Part shown: piece by piece, positions 40,475 through 48,392 of the stretch
How positions within the stretch are numbered: position 1 is the first letter of the stretch
Layout of the letters: the number at the start of each line of letters is the position of its first letter
Assembly: GCF_014930365.1 (NCBI RefSeq)
Contig: NZ_JABXWI010000006.1
Location: 62,001-126,000 of the forward strand
Source of the DNA: Streptomyces caniscabiei
Lineage (GTDB): Bacteria; Actinomycetota; Actinomycetes; Streptomycetales; Streptomycetaceae
Direction: 5' to 3'
Length of the DNA stretch: 64,000 nucleotides
Translations under genes and position numbers: made by a program
The notes under the pieces: model-generated
What the model saw: the letters and a program-made list of their open reading frames with translations, nothing else
What the model was told of the DNA's origin: nothing
Database searches by the model: none

Positions 40475-40489
40475 GAGGAAGTTGTTCCC

Positions 40490-41086
40490 ATGAAGTTCCG
40501 GTACACCATGAAGAGCCGGATGGCTCTGACCACGGTGACGATCGCCACCGGGCTGGTCCTCACGGTGGCCGGTTGCAGTGGAGGAGAGGGCGGCACCTCG
40601 TCGGACGCCAAGTCGCCCTCCTCATCCTCCGAAAAGTCTGATGGGGGCGACGACAAGCAGGAGACCGAGACGGAGGTCGCGGACTCGGTGCTGGCCGAGG
40701 TCAAGGGCGAAAACGGCCTGACCCTGGTGGTCTCGGCCGCCGGTCGGGACGCCGGGGGGTTCGTGACTGTGGAAGGCACGGTCACGAACAACACGGGCGG
40801 TCGCTGGATGGCGGTGGAGTGGCGCGGCGACGAAAGGGAACTGGCGAAGAACGGCGGTTCCCTTGCCGGCGCCAACCTCGTCGACCAGGCAGGGAAGAAG
40901 AAGTACCTCGTACTGCGCGACACATCGGGCCGGTGCCTGTGCACCCAGTTCTCGGGCGGAGTGCGGGACGGTGAAAGCGCCCACTGGTACGCCCAATTCC
41001 CCGCACCCCCCGAAGACACCACCTCCGTAGACTTCCAGGTCGGCTCCATGCCCCCCGCCACCATCGAGCTCTCCGAGGACGAGTGA
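40490..41086 (+). CDS. Lipoprotein of the Tad locus, unknown function
   Basis: 198 residues with a lipoprotein signal peptide (TTVTIATGLVLTVAGC), a Ser/Asp/Lys-rich linker (~35-65) and one beta-rich exported domain (LVVSAAGRDAGGFVTVEGTV, GRWMAVEWRGDERELAKNGG) resembling DUF4352-like folds. Two Cys in GRCLCTQF may be oxidised. It follows the TadG-like gene by 15 nt and overlaps the OmpA-domain gene, so it belongs to the pilus operon. GAGAGGAAG lies just before the ATG. A partner for the OmpA protein is possible. Confidence 0.8.
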   Translation: MKFRYTMKSRMALTTVTIATGLVLTVAGCSGGEGGTSSDAKSPSSSSEKSDGGDDKQETETEVADSVLAEVKGENGLTLVVSAAGRDAGGFVTVEGTVTNNTGGRWMAVEWRGDERELAKNGGSLAGANLVDQAGKKKYLVLRDTSGRCLCTQFSGGVRDGESAHWYAQFPAPPEDTTSVDFQVGSMPPATIELSEDE

Positions 41087-41757
41087 CCATGGCCGTCCTC
41101 ACCCCACGGGCCACCGCGGCCCTCGTCGTGCTCGCCGCCCTCACCCTCGGCGTGCCCTCCCAGACCGCCGCCGCCGACGACCCGAGCGAACCCCCGGGCA
41201 CCGTCACCACGTCCCCGCCCCCGGAGGTCGACGCGAACAGCCCGGGCCTGAAGCTCGCCCAGGGGGCCACCCTCGCCCCCGCCAAGGTCCTGGACATCAA
41301 GTCCGTCGTGGAGGACCTCGGCGGCGAGGAGCGCCGCGAGGACACGAACGAGAACGTGACGTTCGCCCTCCAGGCCGAGGTCCTCTTCCCCAGGGACAGC
41401 GCGAAACTCAACCCCCAGGCCCGCTCCCGGATCCAGGCCATCGCGGAGGAGATCAAGAAGCAGAGCGCGGGCACGGTCCGCGTCTTCGGCTTCACCGACA
41501 ACCTCGGTTCCTACGCCCACGGCCTGACCCTCTCCAAGAAACGCGCCGAGGCCGTCCACGACCTCCTCGCCGCCGACCTGGGCGGCAACATCACCTTCGA
41601 GGTGCGCGGCTACAGCGAGGACTACCCGATCGCCGACAACTCCTCGGAGGAGGGTCGCAAGAAGAACCGCCGCGTCGAGGTCTCCTTCCCCCGCACCACA
41701 GCCGACCCCGAGAGCACCTCAGACACAGCCTCAGACACCGGCGGCGACGAGAGCTGA
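41083..41757 (+). CDS. OmpA-domain secreted protein of the Tad locus
   Basis: 224 residues. Signal peptide (RATAALVVLAALTLGVPSQT, cleavage near AAA), an ~65-residue linker, and a C-terminal OmpA/MotB domain (~100-205): FALQAEVLFPRDSAKLNPQA, VRVFGFTDNLGSYAHGLTLS, KKRAEAVHDLL, EVRGYSEDYPIADNSSEEGR and KNRRVEVSF. In diderms this domain holds peptidoglycan; in a Gram-positive actinomycete it could tie the pilus machinery to the cell wall. The GTG at 41083 overlaps the lipoprotein stop; an ATG 6 nt later is the alternative. Last gene of the pilus operon. After it, 41758-42084 (327 nt) holds no gene I can support. Confidence 0.87.
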   Translation: MTMAVLTPRATAALVVLAALTLGVPSQTAAADDPSEPPGTVTTSPPPEVDANSPGLKLAQGATLAPAKVLDIKSVVEDLGGEERREDTNENVTFALQAEVLFPRDSAKLNPQARSRIQAIAEEIKKQSAGTVRVFGFTDNLGSYAHGLTLSKKRAEAVHDLLAADLGGNITFEVRGYSEDYPIADNSSEEGRKKNRRVEVSFPRTTADPESTSDTASDTGGDES

Positions 41758-42084
41758 TCCCACGCGACCGTCGCCGCCCTCGCTCCGGCAGCGAATCCCG
41801 TACGCCCCAGAGCCGTTCCCGGGGCCGCCGCTCGATGACCCGGGAACGTACGCGCGTGGTACCGGGCTCAGCGCGGTCAGCCCGTCGGGCGACCGGCGCG
41901 CCCGTCGACGTCGGCACCGCCGTCGACAAGGGCCTGCCTCGAACGCCCATCCGAAGCGCCCTGGGTCGATACGCCGACACGGGCGACCGGCTTCCCCACC
42001 GCGACCCACGTCCGTGCGCCCGCCCCCCACACGAGCGATCCTCTCCCTCACAAGCCCGTACACCCTGTGCCACTGAGAGGCCCC

Positions 42085-42648
42085 ATGCGCAAGCTCGTCC
42101 TGATGATGTCCGTGTCCCTCGACGGCTACATGGAGGGCCCCGACCGCGAGATCGACTGGCACCTGGTCGACGACGAACTGCACACGCACTTCAACGACGT
42201 CCTCCGGGAGATGGGCGTCTTCCTCGAAGGCCGTGTCACCTACGAGCTGATGGACGCCTACTGGCCCACGGCCGACCGGGACCCCGACACCCCGCGTGCC
42301 GTCGCCGACTTCGCCGAGATCTGGCGGAACAAGCCGAAGCTGGTCTACTCCCGCACCCTGCGGCACGGGGACCGGCACACGACGATCGTCCGGGACATCG
42401 TCGTGGAGGACATCGAGGCGCTCAAGGCACAGGACGGCGGTGACCTGGTCGTGGGCGGCGCCGAACTGGCGGCCCAGTTCATGCGGCACGACCTGGTCGA
42501 CGAGTACCGCGTCTACGTCCACCCCGTGCTCCTGGGCGCCGGCAAACGGCTCTTCCCGGCAGCCGACGCCGCGACCCCGACCGGCCTGCGCCTGGTAGAG
42601 ACCCGCACCTTCGGCAACGGAGTGGTCCTCCTGCGCCACCAACGCTAA
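42085..42648 (+). CDS. Dihydrofolate-reductase-fold protein (RibD C-terminal family)
   Basis: 187 residues. The opening RKLVLMMSVSLDGYMEGPDR and the motif DLVVGGAELAAQFMRHDLVD (NADPH-binding GG) followed by YVHPVLLGAGKRLF are characteristic of the RibD-C/DHFR-like group (YyaP/YwjB type) with unknown physiological substrate. Not the folate enzyme itself: the family lacks the classic DHFR active-site Asp context. ATG at 42085 has GAGAGG 4-5 nt upstream. Its TAA overlaps the convergent permease stop (CTAA). Confidence 0.88.
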   Translation: MRKLVLMMSVSLDGYMEGPDREIDWHLVDDELHTHFNDVLREMGVFLEGRVTYELMDAYWPTADRDPDTPRAVADFAEIWRNKPKLVYSRTLRHGDRHTTIVRDIVVEDIEALKAQDGGDLVVGGAELAAQFMRHDLVDEYRVYVHPVLLGAGKRLFPAADAATPTGLRLVETRTFGNGVVLLRHQR

Positions 42649-44072
42649 GAGTTGCTGTCGTACAGGTCCCGCCCGTGCTCGTCCGCGTACGCCCGTAGCG
42701 ACCCCACCACCGTGTTGGTGACCGCGACCAGCGGTACGGCCACCACCGCGCCGCCGATGCCCGCGACCATGCCACCGGCGGCGACCGCGAGGACGACGGC
42801 CAGGGGATGCACCCGGACGGCCCGGCCGAGGATGAACGGCTGGAGGATGTGCCCCTCGATCTGCTGCACGGCGAGCACCACGACCAGCGTCATGACGGCC
42901 GTGAACACGCCCTGGGTCACCAACGCCACCACGACTGCCAGCGCGCCCGAGACGACCGCACCCACCAGCGGGATGAAGGAGAACAGGAAGATGAACACGG
43001 CCAGCGGGACCGCCATCGGCACGTTCAGGAAGTAGATCCCCAGGCCGATGAAGATCGCGTCGATCAGCGCCACGACCACCGTGCCGCGCACGTACGCGGT
43101 CAACGTCCGCCAGGCACGCGGCCCCGCGTCGGCGACACCCGGCCGGGCCGCCGTGGGCACCAGTTTCAGGGCCCACTGCCAGATCCTCTTGCCGTCGTAC
43201 AGGAGGAACAGTGTGGAGAACATCGTCAGGAGGATGCCGGTGAGCGCCTCGACGATGACGGTCACGCCCTCCAGTCCCGCCGAGGTGATCGTGTCCGTGT
43301 TGTCGCTGACCGCCTCGCGGAGGTTCTTGGCGATGTCGTTGATCTGGTTCTCGGTGACGTGGAACGGGCTGTCGAGCAGCCAGCGCTGCAACTCGTCGAT
43401 GCCGTCCTGGATCTGGTCGGAGAGATCGTCGATGTTCTCCATGACCTGCCACGTGACGAACCAGCCGATCAGTCCCATGACGATGAAGCCGAGGGCGGCG
43501 GTCAGCGCCGTGGCGAGGCCGCGCGGTACGCCGAGCCGGGACAGCCGTGCCACGGTCGGCTGGAGCACGGCGGTGACGAGCAGCGCGGCGGTGAACGACA
43601 GCACCAGCAGCCGTACCGAGCTGATGACCCGCATCAACACCCAGACGGTGCCCGCGAGCACGAGCAGCCGCCATCCGGCCTCGGCCGCCACCCGCATCCC
43701 CCACGGCACGGCCGACGCGGGATCCGGACGGGAGTAGAGGAGGGGGGTGGTCGTCGCCCGGCTCGTCGAACCCGTGGTTCCGGGGGAACCCGCGTCATCC
43801 GTAGGGCCGGTGGAGCCGCCCGCCTCGGCCGGTGAATCGGCGCCGCGGGCCCCAGCGGTCGCGTCGGTGCCGCCGGCCCCGGACTCGGCCCTGCTCCCGC
43901 TCCCGCTCCCGCTCCCGCTCTCGCTCTCGCCGGAGACGGTCCGGCCGCCCGAGCCCACCTCGGAGTCCTCGGCCTCCGCCTCCATCTCCGCCCGGCGTCG
44001 CTCCAACCGCTCGCCCCATCCGCTCAGTCCGGCGCCGAGCCGGCCGAGCCATCCTGGAACTCGCGACATCAT
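42645..44072 (-). CDS. AI-2E-family (PerM/TqsA) transporter
   Basis: 475 residues. A cytosolic N-terminus (~1-110) is acidic and low complexity with a (Ser-Gly)n run encoded by a CCGCTC hexanucleotide repeat near 43900. About eight TM helices follow, with the family's typical central soluble stretch (ISDNTDTITSAGLEG region) and the end motif VHPLAVVLAVAAGGMVAGIG. The group includes exporters of autoinducer-2, Na/H antiporters and others; substrate is unclear. ATG-ATG at 44072/44069 follows GAGGA; either Met may serve. It converges on the reductase-like gene with overlapping stop codons. Confidence 0.88.
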   Translation of the reverse strand: MMSRVPGWLGRLGAGLSGWGERLERRRAEMEAEAEDSEVGSGGRTVSGESESGSGSGSGSRAESGAGGTDATAGARGADSPAEAGGSTGPTDDAGSPGTTGSTSRATTTPLLYSRPDPASAVPWGMRVAAEAGWRLLVLAGTVWVLMRVISSVRLLVLSFTAALLVTAVLQPTVARLSRLGVPRGLATALTAALGFIVMGLIGWFVTWQVMENIDDLSDQIQDGIDELQRWLLDSPFHVTENQINDIAKNLREAVSDNTDTITSAGLEGVTVIVEALTGILLTMFSTLFLLYDGKRIWQWALKLVPTAARPGVADAGPRAWRTLTAYVRGTVVVALIDAIFIGLGIYFLNVPMAVPLAVFIFLFSFIPLVGAVVSGALAVVVALVTQGVFTAVMTLVVVLAVQQIEGHILQPFILGRAVRVHPLAVVLAVAAGGMVAGIGGAVVAVPLVAVTNTVVGSLRAYADEHGRDLYDSNS

Positions 44073-44158
44073 CCGTCCTCTTCCCCCGTCGCTCCTGTGG
44101 GTCACCACTCCTCCCGGAGGCCGCGTCACCACCCGGGGCTTTCGACCGTACATGCCCG

Positions 44159-44189
44159 AAGCCCCCCACCAAAGGACGGTGGAGGGCTT
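44159..44189 (-). terminator. Hairpin downstream of the transglycosylase gene
   Basis: AAGCCCcCCACC and GGTGGaGGGCTT pair with one mismatch around a 7-nt loop, 45 nt beyond the transglycosylase stop on the minus strand. A clear T tract is absent on either side, as is usual in Streptomyces. Confidence 0.6.
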
Positions 44190-44234
44190 TACGGGGTTGA
44201 GCGGCGGGCGGGTGTCACCGCGTCGCCGACCGGC

Positions 44235-44939
44235 CTAGTACCAGTGGTTGGCCTGCCAGAACGACCAGGCCTCGCACGGGCTACCGTAGCGCGATTCCAT
44301 GTAGTTCAGGCCCCACTTGATCTGCGTGGCCGGGTTGGTCTGCCAGTCGGAACCGGCGGACGACATCTTGGAGCCGGGCAGCGCCTGGAAGAGACCGTAG
44401 GCACCCGAGGAGGGGTTGACGGCCTTGTAGTTCCAGGTGGACTCGTGGTTCACGATGTTGCTGAAGCACGTCCACTGGTCGCTGGCCACGACCGCCTTCG
44501 CCATCGCCTGGATCTCGGCGATGGTGTACGAGCTCTGCGTGGGGATGTCACCGAGCGAGCCGGCGGCAGCGGACTTCGACTCGGCCTCGGCCGCTGCCGC
44601 TTCCTTCGCCTTGCGCTCCTGCTCGGCCTTCTCCGCCGCCTTCTGCTTGTCGATCGCGTCCTGGGCCGCCTTCTTACGGGCGGTCTCCTCGGCGTCCTTG
44701 CGGGCGCTCGCGTCGGCGGCGACGGCCTGGGCGTCGGCCTGAGCAGTCAGGGACGCGGTCTGCACCTGGGCCTGCTGGCCCACGGGTATGTCGGCGAGCA
44801 ACGTGGTGTCGTTCGCGACCGCCTCGGCGTCGTCAGTGGTCTGGGCGGTGCTGCCCGAGGCAACTCCGACGACACTGCCGACTGCGGTGACCGCGGTGGC
44901 CGAGGCCACTGCGAATCCCCGGACCGAAATCCGGCTCAC
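44235..44939 (-). CDS. Secreted transglycosylase (SLT-like, Streptomyces type)
   Basis: 234 residues. Signal peptide (GFAVASATAVTAVGSVVGVA), an Ala/Lys/Glu-rich helical coiled coil (~65-125), then a ~95-residue lysozyme-like domain: IVNHESTWNYKAVNPSSGAY with the catalytic Glu, GLFQALPGSKMSSAG and the terminal CEAWSFWQANHWY. Two Cys (TCF and SPCE) probably form a disulfide. It should cleave peptidoglycan glycan strands during growth or germination. GTG at 44939 is preferred because GGAAGGAAACC precedes it; an ATG at 44957 would add MLEGNR. The ~400-nt upstream region has a GTGTGA-N4-TCACAC palindrome. Confidence 0.88.
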   Translation of the reverse strand: MSRISVRGFAVASATAVTAVGSVVGVASGSTAQTTDDAEAVANDTTLLADIPVGQQAQVQTASLTAQADAQAVAADASARKDAEETARKKAAQDAIDKQKAAEKAEQERKAKEAAAAEAESKSAAAGSLGDIPTQSSYTIAEIQAMAKAVVASDQWTCFSNIVNHESTWNYKAVNPSSGAYGLFQALPGSKMSSAGSDWQTNPATQIKWGLNYMESRYGSPCEAWSFWQANHWY

Positions 44940-45218
44940 ACGGTTTCCTTCCAGCATCGCCCGCCTCGGTGACCCTGGCGGACGCAATCGTGCCCCTGAC
45001 GCTGGCCTCCCAACTGCGGGGTCACGGAGGCGCGGGCCCGACGGGCAACTCCCTTGCGGAAGCGCCGTGTGGTGCTCGGGCGGCATACGACGACGCTGTG
45101 GAGTTGACCTGATGCTGCTGTGGTTCCGTACCGCTGGGGGTACAGGTGTGTCGTATGCGGGGCCTGACAGAAATGAGACTCTGCCGTAACCCGACACCGG
45201 GAGGCAATTCAGTGGTGA

Positions 45219-45234
45219 GTGTGAAAGCTCACAC
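45219..45234. promoter_or_regulatory. Palindrome GTGTGA-AAGC-TCACAC upstream of the transglycosylase gene
   Basis: A perfect 6+6 dyad, 280 nt upstream of the transglycosylase GTG and 119 nt after the PhoH stop. It resembles CRP-type half-sites (GTG...CAC) with a shorter spacer than the E. coli consensus; Streptomyces Crp is known to affect germination and wall genes, but this match is only suggestive. Confidence 0.4.
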
Positions 45235-45352
45235 CTCGTTTGACGCCGGAGATTCCAGGAAACCCCCACACGCCGAGGCGCCGCCCGGCTAGGCTGCTGA
45301 GCCTTTTGCCGGACGGCGCCCGGGAATTGGGGCCGAACCCGTGGTGTCGGGG

Positions 45353-46678
45353 TTAAATCTGCCCGTCCTCCAGCATTTCGGTCACAAGGGCCGCGATCTG
45401 GGACCGTTCGGACCTCGTCAAGGTGACGTGGGCGAAGAGCGGGTGGCCCTTCAGCTTCTCCACCACGGCGACGACACCGTCGTAGCGACCGACGCGCAGG
45501 TTGTCGCGCTGGGCGACGTCATGGGTCAGAACGACCCGTGAATTCGCCCCGATCCGGGACAGAACGGTCAACAGGACGTTCCGCTCCAGGGACTGCGCCT
45601 CGTCCACGATCACGAACGCGTCGTGCAGGGAACGGCCGCGGATGTGGGTGAGCGGCAGCACCTCCAGCATGCCGCGGGCGGTGACCTCCTCGATGACCTC
45701 GCGGCTGGTGACCGCGGACAGCGTGTCGAAGACCGCCTGCGCCCAGGGGCTCATCTTCTCGGACTCGGAACCGGGCAGATAGCCGAGCTCCTGCCCGCCC
45801 ACCGCGTACAGCGGCCGGAAGACCATCACCTTCTGGTGCTGGCGCCGTTCGAGCACGGCCTCCAGACCCGCGCACAGCGCGAGCGCCGACTTGCCGGTGC
45901 CGGCCCGGCCTCCCATGGACAGGATGCCCACGTCCGGGTCGAGCAGCAGATCCAGCGCGATGCGCTGCTCGGCGCTGCGCCCCTTGATGCCGAACGCCTC
46001 CCGGTCGCCGCGCACCAGACGGATGTTGCCGTCGGGCGTCACCCGGCCGAGCGCCTTGCCGCGCTCCGACTGGATGGTCAGGCCGGTGTGGACGGGGAGC
46101 GTGCTCGCCTCGGGGACGTAGATCGACCCTTCCTCGAAGAGGATGTCGACCTGTTCGCCCGGCAGGGTCAGCTCGGACATCCCGGTCCACCCGGAGGCGT
46201 CCGTGATGGCCAGCTCCGCGCGGTACTCCTCGGCGAGGAGGCCCACGGAGGACGCCTTGATCCGGAGGGGGAGGTCCTTCGACACCACCGTGACGTCGAA
46301 GCCCTCGGCCTGCAGATTGCGGGCGACCGCGAGGATCCGGGAGTCGTTGTCCCCCAGGCGGTAGCCGCTCGGCAGCACGCTGGGATCCGAGTGGTTGAGC
46401 TCGACCCGCACGGTGCCGCCGAGGTCCCCGATCGGGATGGGGGCGTCGAGGCGGCCGTGCCGGACCCGGAACTCGTCGAGCAGGCGCAGGGCCTGCCGGG
46501 CGAAGTAGCCGAGTTCGGGATGGTGCCTTTTCGCCTCCAGCTCCGTGACCACCACGATCGGCAGCACGACTTCGTGCTCGTCGAAGCGGCTCAAAGCATT
46601 CGGGTCGGCCAGCAGGACGCTGGTGTCGAGAACGTAGGTGCGCCGGTCTGGCATGCGGCGCTTTGTGCTGGTCACCAC
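45353..46678 (-). CDS. PhoH2-type protein: PIN RNase domain fused to PhoH ATPase
   Basis: 441 residues. Residues ~10-150 form a PIN domain (YVLDTSVLLADP with the first catalytic Asp, VVTELEAKR, RLGDNDSRILAVA). After a linker, the PhoH P-loop domain shows Walker A GGRAGTGKSALAL, the QHQKVMVFRPLYAVGGQELG segment and Walker B AFVIVDEAQSLE. PhoH2 proteins of mycobacteria act as sequence-specific RNA helicase/RNases. GTG at 46678 or ATG at 46654 may start it; neither has a strong ribosome site. Upstream 46679-47004 contains a GGGCCGGTGACCGGCCC palindrome and no supported gene. Confidence 0.9.
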   Translation of the reverse strand: MVTSTKRRMPDRRTYVLDTSVLLADPNALSRFDEHEVVLPIVVVTELEAKRHHPELGYFARQALRLLDEFRVRHGRLDAPIPIGDLGGTVRVELNHSDPSVLPSGYRLGDNDSRILAVARNLQAEGFDVTVVSKDLPLRIKASSVGLLAEEYRAELAITDASGWTGMSELTLPGEQVDILFEEGSIYVPEASTLPVHTGLTIQSERGKALGRVTPDGNIRLVRGDREAFGIKGRSAEQRIALDLLLDPDVGILSMGGRAGTGKSALALCAGLEAVLERRQHQKVMVFRPLYAVGGQELGYLPGSESEKMSPWAQAVFDTLSAVTSREVIEEVTARGMLEVLPLTHIRGRSLHDAFVIVDEAQSLERNVLLTVLSRIGANSRVVLTHDVAQRDNLRVGRYDGVVAVVEKLKGHPLFAHVTLTRSERSQIAALVTEMLEDGQI

Positions 46679-46751
46679 GGAAGGACGTACCCCCTCGGAT
46701 GAGGTCGGGGAGCGACGAGAACGAACTGGGCCGGTCGTTGGCCCCGTTGCA

Positions 46752-46768
46752 CGGGCCGGTGACCGGCC
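46752..46768. other. 17-nt palindrome GGGCCGGT-G-ACCGGCCC
   Basis: Perfect 8+8 dyad around one base in the 326-nt gap between the prenyltransferase stop and the PhoH start (both minus). Stable as a hairpin only with a strained loop, so a protein-binding site is as likely as an RNA structure. Confidence 0.4.
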
Positions 46769-47004
46769 CTCCGCTGCTTCGTCCGTGCTGTGACCGCACG
46801 ATCGGGCTGGTGCAAAGGGCCTCCCGGGCGGACGGCCCCGAGCCGCCCGCTGAGATCCGACACCCGTGGTTCGGGCGTCGACCTGACTGGCTTATGCCCT
46901 CGAACACGCGCCGCCATGCCAAGCGGTACGACGGCGTCCCGGTGAACTCCTCGTTACTTCTGTCCCGGTGAGCGTGGTGCACACCTCGCGTGGGGTGCGG
47001 AAGC

Positions 47005-47778
47005 TCAGCCTCCGTAGCGCCGGTGTCGCGCCGCGTAGTCCCGCAGGGCGCGCAGGAAGTCCACCTTCCGGAAGGCCGGCCAGAAGACGTCACAGAAGTA
47101 GTACTCGGAATGGGCGGTCTGCCAGAGCATGAATCCGGACAGCCGCTGCTCGCCGCTGGTGCGGATCACCAGATCCGGGTCGGGCTGGTCGACGGTGTAG
47201 AGGTGGCTGCCGATCAGGTCCACGGAGACCTTCTCGGCGAGTTCCTCCATCGAGGCGCCCCGGTCGTGCGCGTCCTGGATCATCGAGCGGACGGCGTCGG
47301 CGATCTCCTGGCGCCCGCCGTACCCGATGGCCACGTTGACCAGTATCCCGTCGACGTCCGCGGTGGCCTCCTCGGCCTCCTTGAGCGCGCGCTGCATCCC
47401 GGGGGAGAGCAGGTCCAGCGCCCCCACGTGGTGCACGCGCCAGCGGCCGTCGGCGGCGAGGGAGCGGACGGTGTCCTCGATGATCCCGAGCAGCGGGACG
47501 AGCTCTTCCTTCGGGCGGTTGAAGTTGTCGGTGGAGAGCAGCCAGAGCGTGACGACCTTCACGTCCGTCTCGGTGCACCAGCCGAGGAACTCCTCGATCT
47601 TGTTCGCCCCCGCCTGGTGGCCCTGCACCGTGGTGGAGCCCGCGGCCTTCGCCCAGCGGCGGCTGCCGTCCACGATCACGCCGATGTGCTCGGGCACCTG
47701 GGCGTGGTCGAGGTGGCCCTCGACCCTGCGTGCGTAGACCTTGACCAGCAGGCCCCGCAGTGTGTCGCGCAGGTTCAC
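47005..47778 (-). CDS. cis-Isoprenyl diphosphate synthase (UppS family, actinobacterial short/medium-chain type)
   Basis: 257 residues of the Z-prenyltransferase fold that condenses isopentenyl diphosphate onto an allylic primer. The P-loop motif reads HIGVIVDGSRRWAKAAG (usual UppS: DGNGRWA; N and G changed, the catalytic Asp kept). Later motifs TLWLLSTDNFNRP, VAIGYGGRQEI, DPDLVIRTSGEQRLSGFMLW and SEYYFCDVFWP are all intact. The RRW variant resembles Rv1086-type enzymes that make short Z-products, so it may not be the main undecaprenyl synthase. It is monocistronic. Confidence 0.9.
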   Translation of the reverse strand: MNLRDTLRGLLVKVYARRVEGHLDHAQVPEHIGVIVDGSRRWAKAAGSTTVQGHQAGANKIEEFLGWCTETDVKVVTLWLLSTDNFNRPKEELVPLLGIIEDTVRSLAADGRWRVHHVGALDLLSPGMQRALKEAEEATADVDGILVNVAIGYGGRQEIADAVRSMIQDAHDRGASMEELAEKVSVDLIGSHLYTVDQPDPDLVIRTSGEQRLSGFMLWQTAHSEYYFCDVFWPAFRKVDFLRALRDYAARHRRYGG

Positions 47779-47932
47779 GTCTTCCAGCCCCTCCGATGCG
47801 GTGGCAGTCCCCTAGGTTGGCAGAGCCTACCGGGGCTGGAGGCCAACTGCGCCAAGGGGTGTGCGGGGTCGGGCCGCGCCCGGGGCCCTTGGTGCGGCCT
47901 CTTCGGAGGGCCGTCTTCCGGGCAGAAAAAAC

Positions 47933-47965
47933 GGGCCGGTCCGTGGGGGGGAGACGGACCGGCCC
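47933..47965 (-). terminator. Intrinsic terminator, minus strand
   Basis: A perfect 12-bp stem (GGGCCGGTCCGT / ACGGACCGGCCC) with a 9-nt loop, followed on the minus strand by a T run (GTTTTTTC). It lies ~155 nt before the prenyltransferase start and ~430 nt after the methyltransferase stop, so it would end transcription from the latter or from an unrecognised RNA in 47966-48392. Confidence 0.8.
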
Positions 47966-48100
47966 GAGGGGGGGTTTCCACCATAACCCTTTGTGAGTGA
48001 TGCTGCGTGCATCGGCGTGCCACAACTACTCTCCGCAGCCGGACGACCGCGCGGCGGTGAGTGCGGAAGCGTTCATTCAGGGTGTGATCGAGGGGTGATC

Positions 48101-48217
48101 ATGGCCGAATCCCGGTGGATTCCAAGGGAGAATGGAGGAATCCCGGCGGGAATGTGGGGTTTGCGTATCGTTGTGCGACTTCCGGGGAGAAGCGCCTCGA
48201 CGCCCCCGTACGGGTGA
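48101..48217 (+). CDS. Possible small protein of 38 residues
   Basis: An ATG with GAGGGG 5-6 nt upstream opens a short frame (MAESRWIPRENGGIPAGMWG, then LRIVVRLPGRSASTPPYG). It lies in the 614-nt gap between the prenyltransferase and methyltransferase genes, on the opposite strand from both. Composition is not clearly coding. The gap otherwise holds the terminator at 47933-47965 and no further gene I can support. Confidence 0.25.
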   Translation: MAESRWIPRENGGIPAGMWGLRIVVRLPGRSASTPPYG

Positions 48218-48392
48218 AGCGCGGGCGGAACGCGCGCTTGACGTCGAGAAGTGGGTACCCGGCTTCGCGCAGCCCCCTCCACTGCGCGAGGCCGTGCCGC
48301 GCAGCTTTGCTCACGCGAATTACCTTGGTCTGAACCTACGCGAGTAGACCCGGGTAAGCCAAGCCGCGGGCGATAACGATGTGGACACCGGC

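Noticed and set aside
41835..42443. 202-codon plus-strand frame before and into the reductase-like gene
   Set aside because: Overlaps the reductase out of frame, no domain or ribosome site; 41758-42084 left as non-coding.
44958..45352. c-di-AMP (ydaO) riboswitch before the transglycosylase gene
   Set aside because: Expected in some Streptomyces wall-hydrolase leaders, but I could not find the conserved GGGTGAATC-type core on the minus strand.
48301..48392. Possible tRNA-like sequence near the methyltransferase
   Set aside because: No cloverleaf with TTCGA arm and acceptor pairing could be built.
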